Source: Tissierellia bacterium (GTDB taxonomy: Bacteria > Bacillota > Clostridia > Tissierellales > Sedimentibacteraceae). From it: a stretch of DNA of 14,365 nt. Positions within the stretch are counted from its first letter, which is position 1. Every line of letters starts with the position of its first letter. The stretch spans positions 1 through 14,365 of the forward strand of contig JAQVRY010000035.1 in the NCBI GenBank assembly GCA_028700795.1. Reading direction: 5' to 3'. A program made the translations under genes and the position numbers. The notes below the pieces were generated by a model. The model was not told the origin of the DNA and made no database searches. It saw nothing but the letters and a program-made list of their open reading frames with translations. Positions 14,303 to 14,365 of the stretch are shown in pieces.

Positions 14303-14365
14303 GGGGTTTTTTAAAAAAAATGTACTTATCTATAATTCAAAACATTTAACTTTAAACAGTGTCAA

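Noticed and set aside
14221..14307. Inverted repeat ACCCCTT / AAGGGGT flanking the ctsR promoter
   Set aside because: One arm lies upstream of the predicted transcription start, so no RNA hairpin forms. Seven bases can match by chance, and the CtsR box explains control.
1..14365. A novel defence, mobile or biosynthetic gene system
   Set aside because: All larger genes belong to known housekeeping, stress or spore families, and the two less certain genes stand alone without partners that would suggest a system.

Overview
The window reads as chromosome of a low-GC, Gram-positive, spore-forming bacterium of the class Clostridia or a relative (Tissierella/Sedimentibacter-like is a guess). Three observations support this: AT-rich DNA with strong AGGAGG-type ribosome binding sites, a ctsR-mcsA-mcsB-clpC operon, and a tRNA-dependent amidation operon behind a T-box. 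Every gene I can support is on the minus strand, so transcription runs from the right end to the left. No phage, plasmid, CRISPR or transposase gene is visible.

Right end (14365 to about 9739): the class III heat-shock operon ctsR-mcsA-mcsB-clpC. A sigma-A-type promoter (14274-14302) is followed at once by a heptad direct-repeat CtsR operator (14249-14265). CtsR represses the operon. McsA and McsB form the protein-arginine kinase pair, which inactivates CtsR and marks proteins with phosphoarginine. ClpC unfolds those proteins for ClpP.

Middle (about 9686 to 4284): a strong promoter (TTGACA-16-TATAAT) leads into a T-box riboswitch whose specifier reads best as AAC (Asn). A leader terminator, aspS, gatC, gatA, gatB and a strong factor-independent terminator follow. 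The AspRS looks non-discriminating. It would charge both tRNA-Asp and tRNA-Asn with aspartate, and GatCAB would then convert Asp-tRNA-Asn to Asn-tRNA-Asn. Control by uncharged tRNA-Asn fits this exactly.

Left part (about 4261 to 1): single genes. First comes a spore-type LysM/GH18 hydrolase of the SleL/YaaH kind, with a possible sigma-E/sigma-K-type promoter. Next is an uncharacterised 391-residue protein with a charged central linker. Then comes a 140-bp cluster of GGGGACA/TGTCCCC repeats lying between a good promoter and a gene for a probable metal-dependent phospholipase C-like protein, which ends at a bidirectional terminator. A HAD-family phosphatase with its own promoter follows, and last is the first 34 codons of a gene that runs off the window and may be a glutamine synthetase.

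Most of the window is well-understood housekeeping content and I see no new multi-gene system. The items most worth a second look are the repeat cluster in the 5' leader of the 886-1464 gene, the Asn-type T-box with a U in the variable bulge position, the altered phosphoarginine-site motif in McsB, the TTG start with overlapping mini-ORF of ctsR, and the unknown 391-residue protein.
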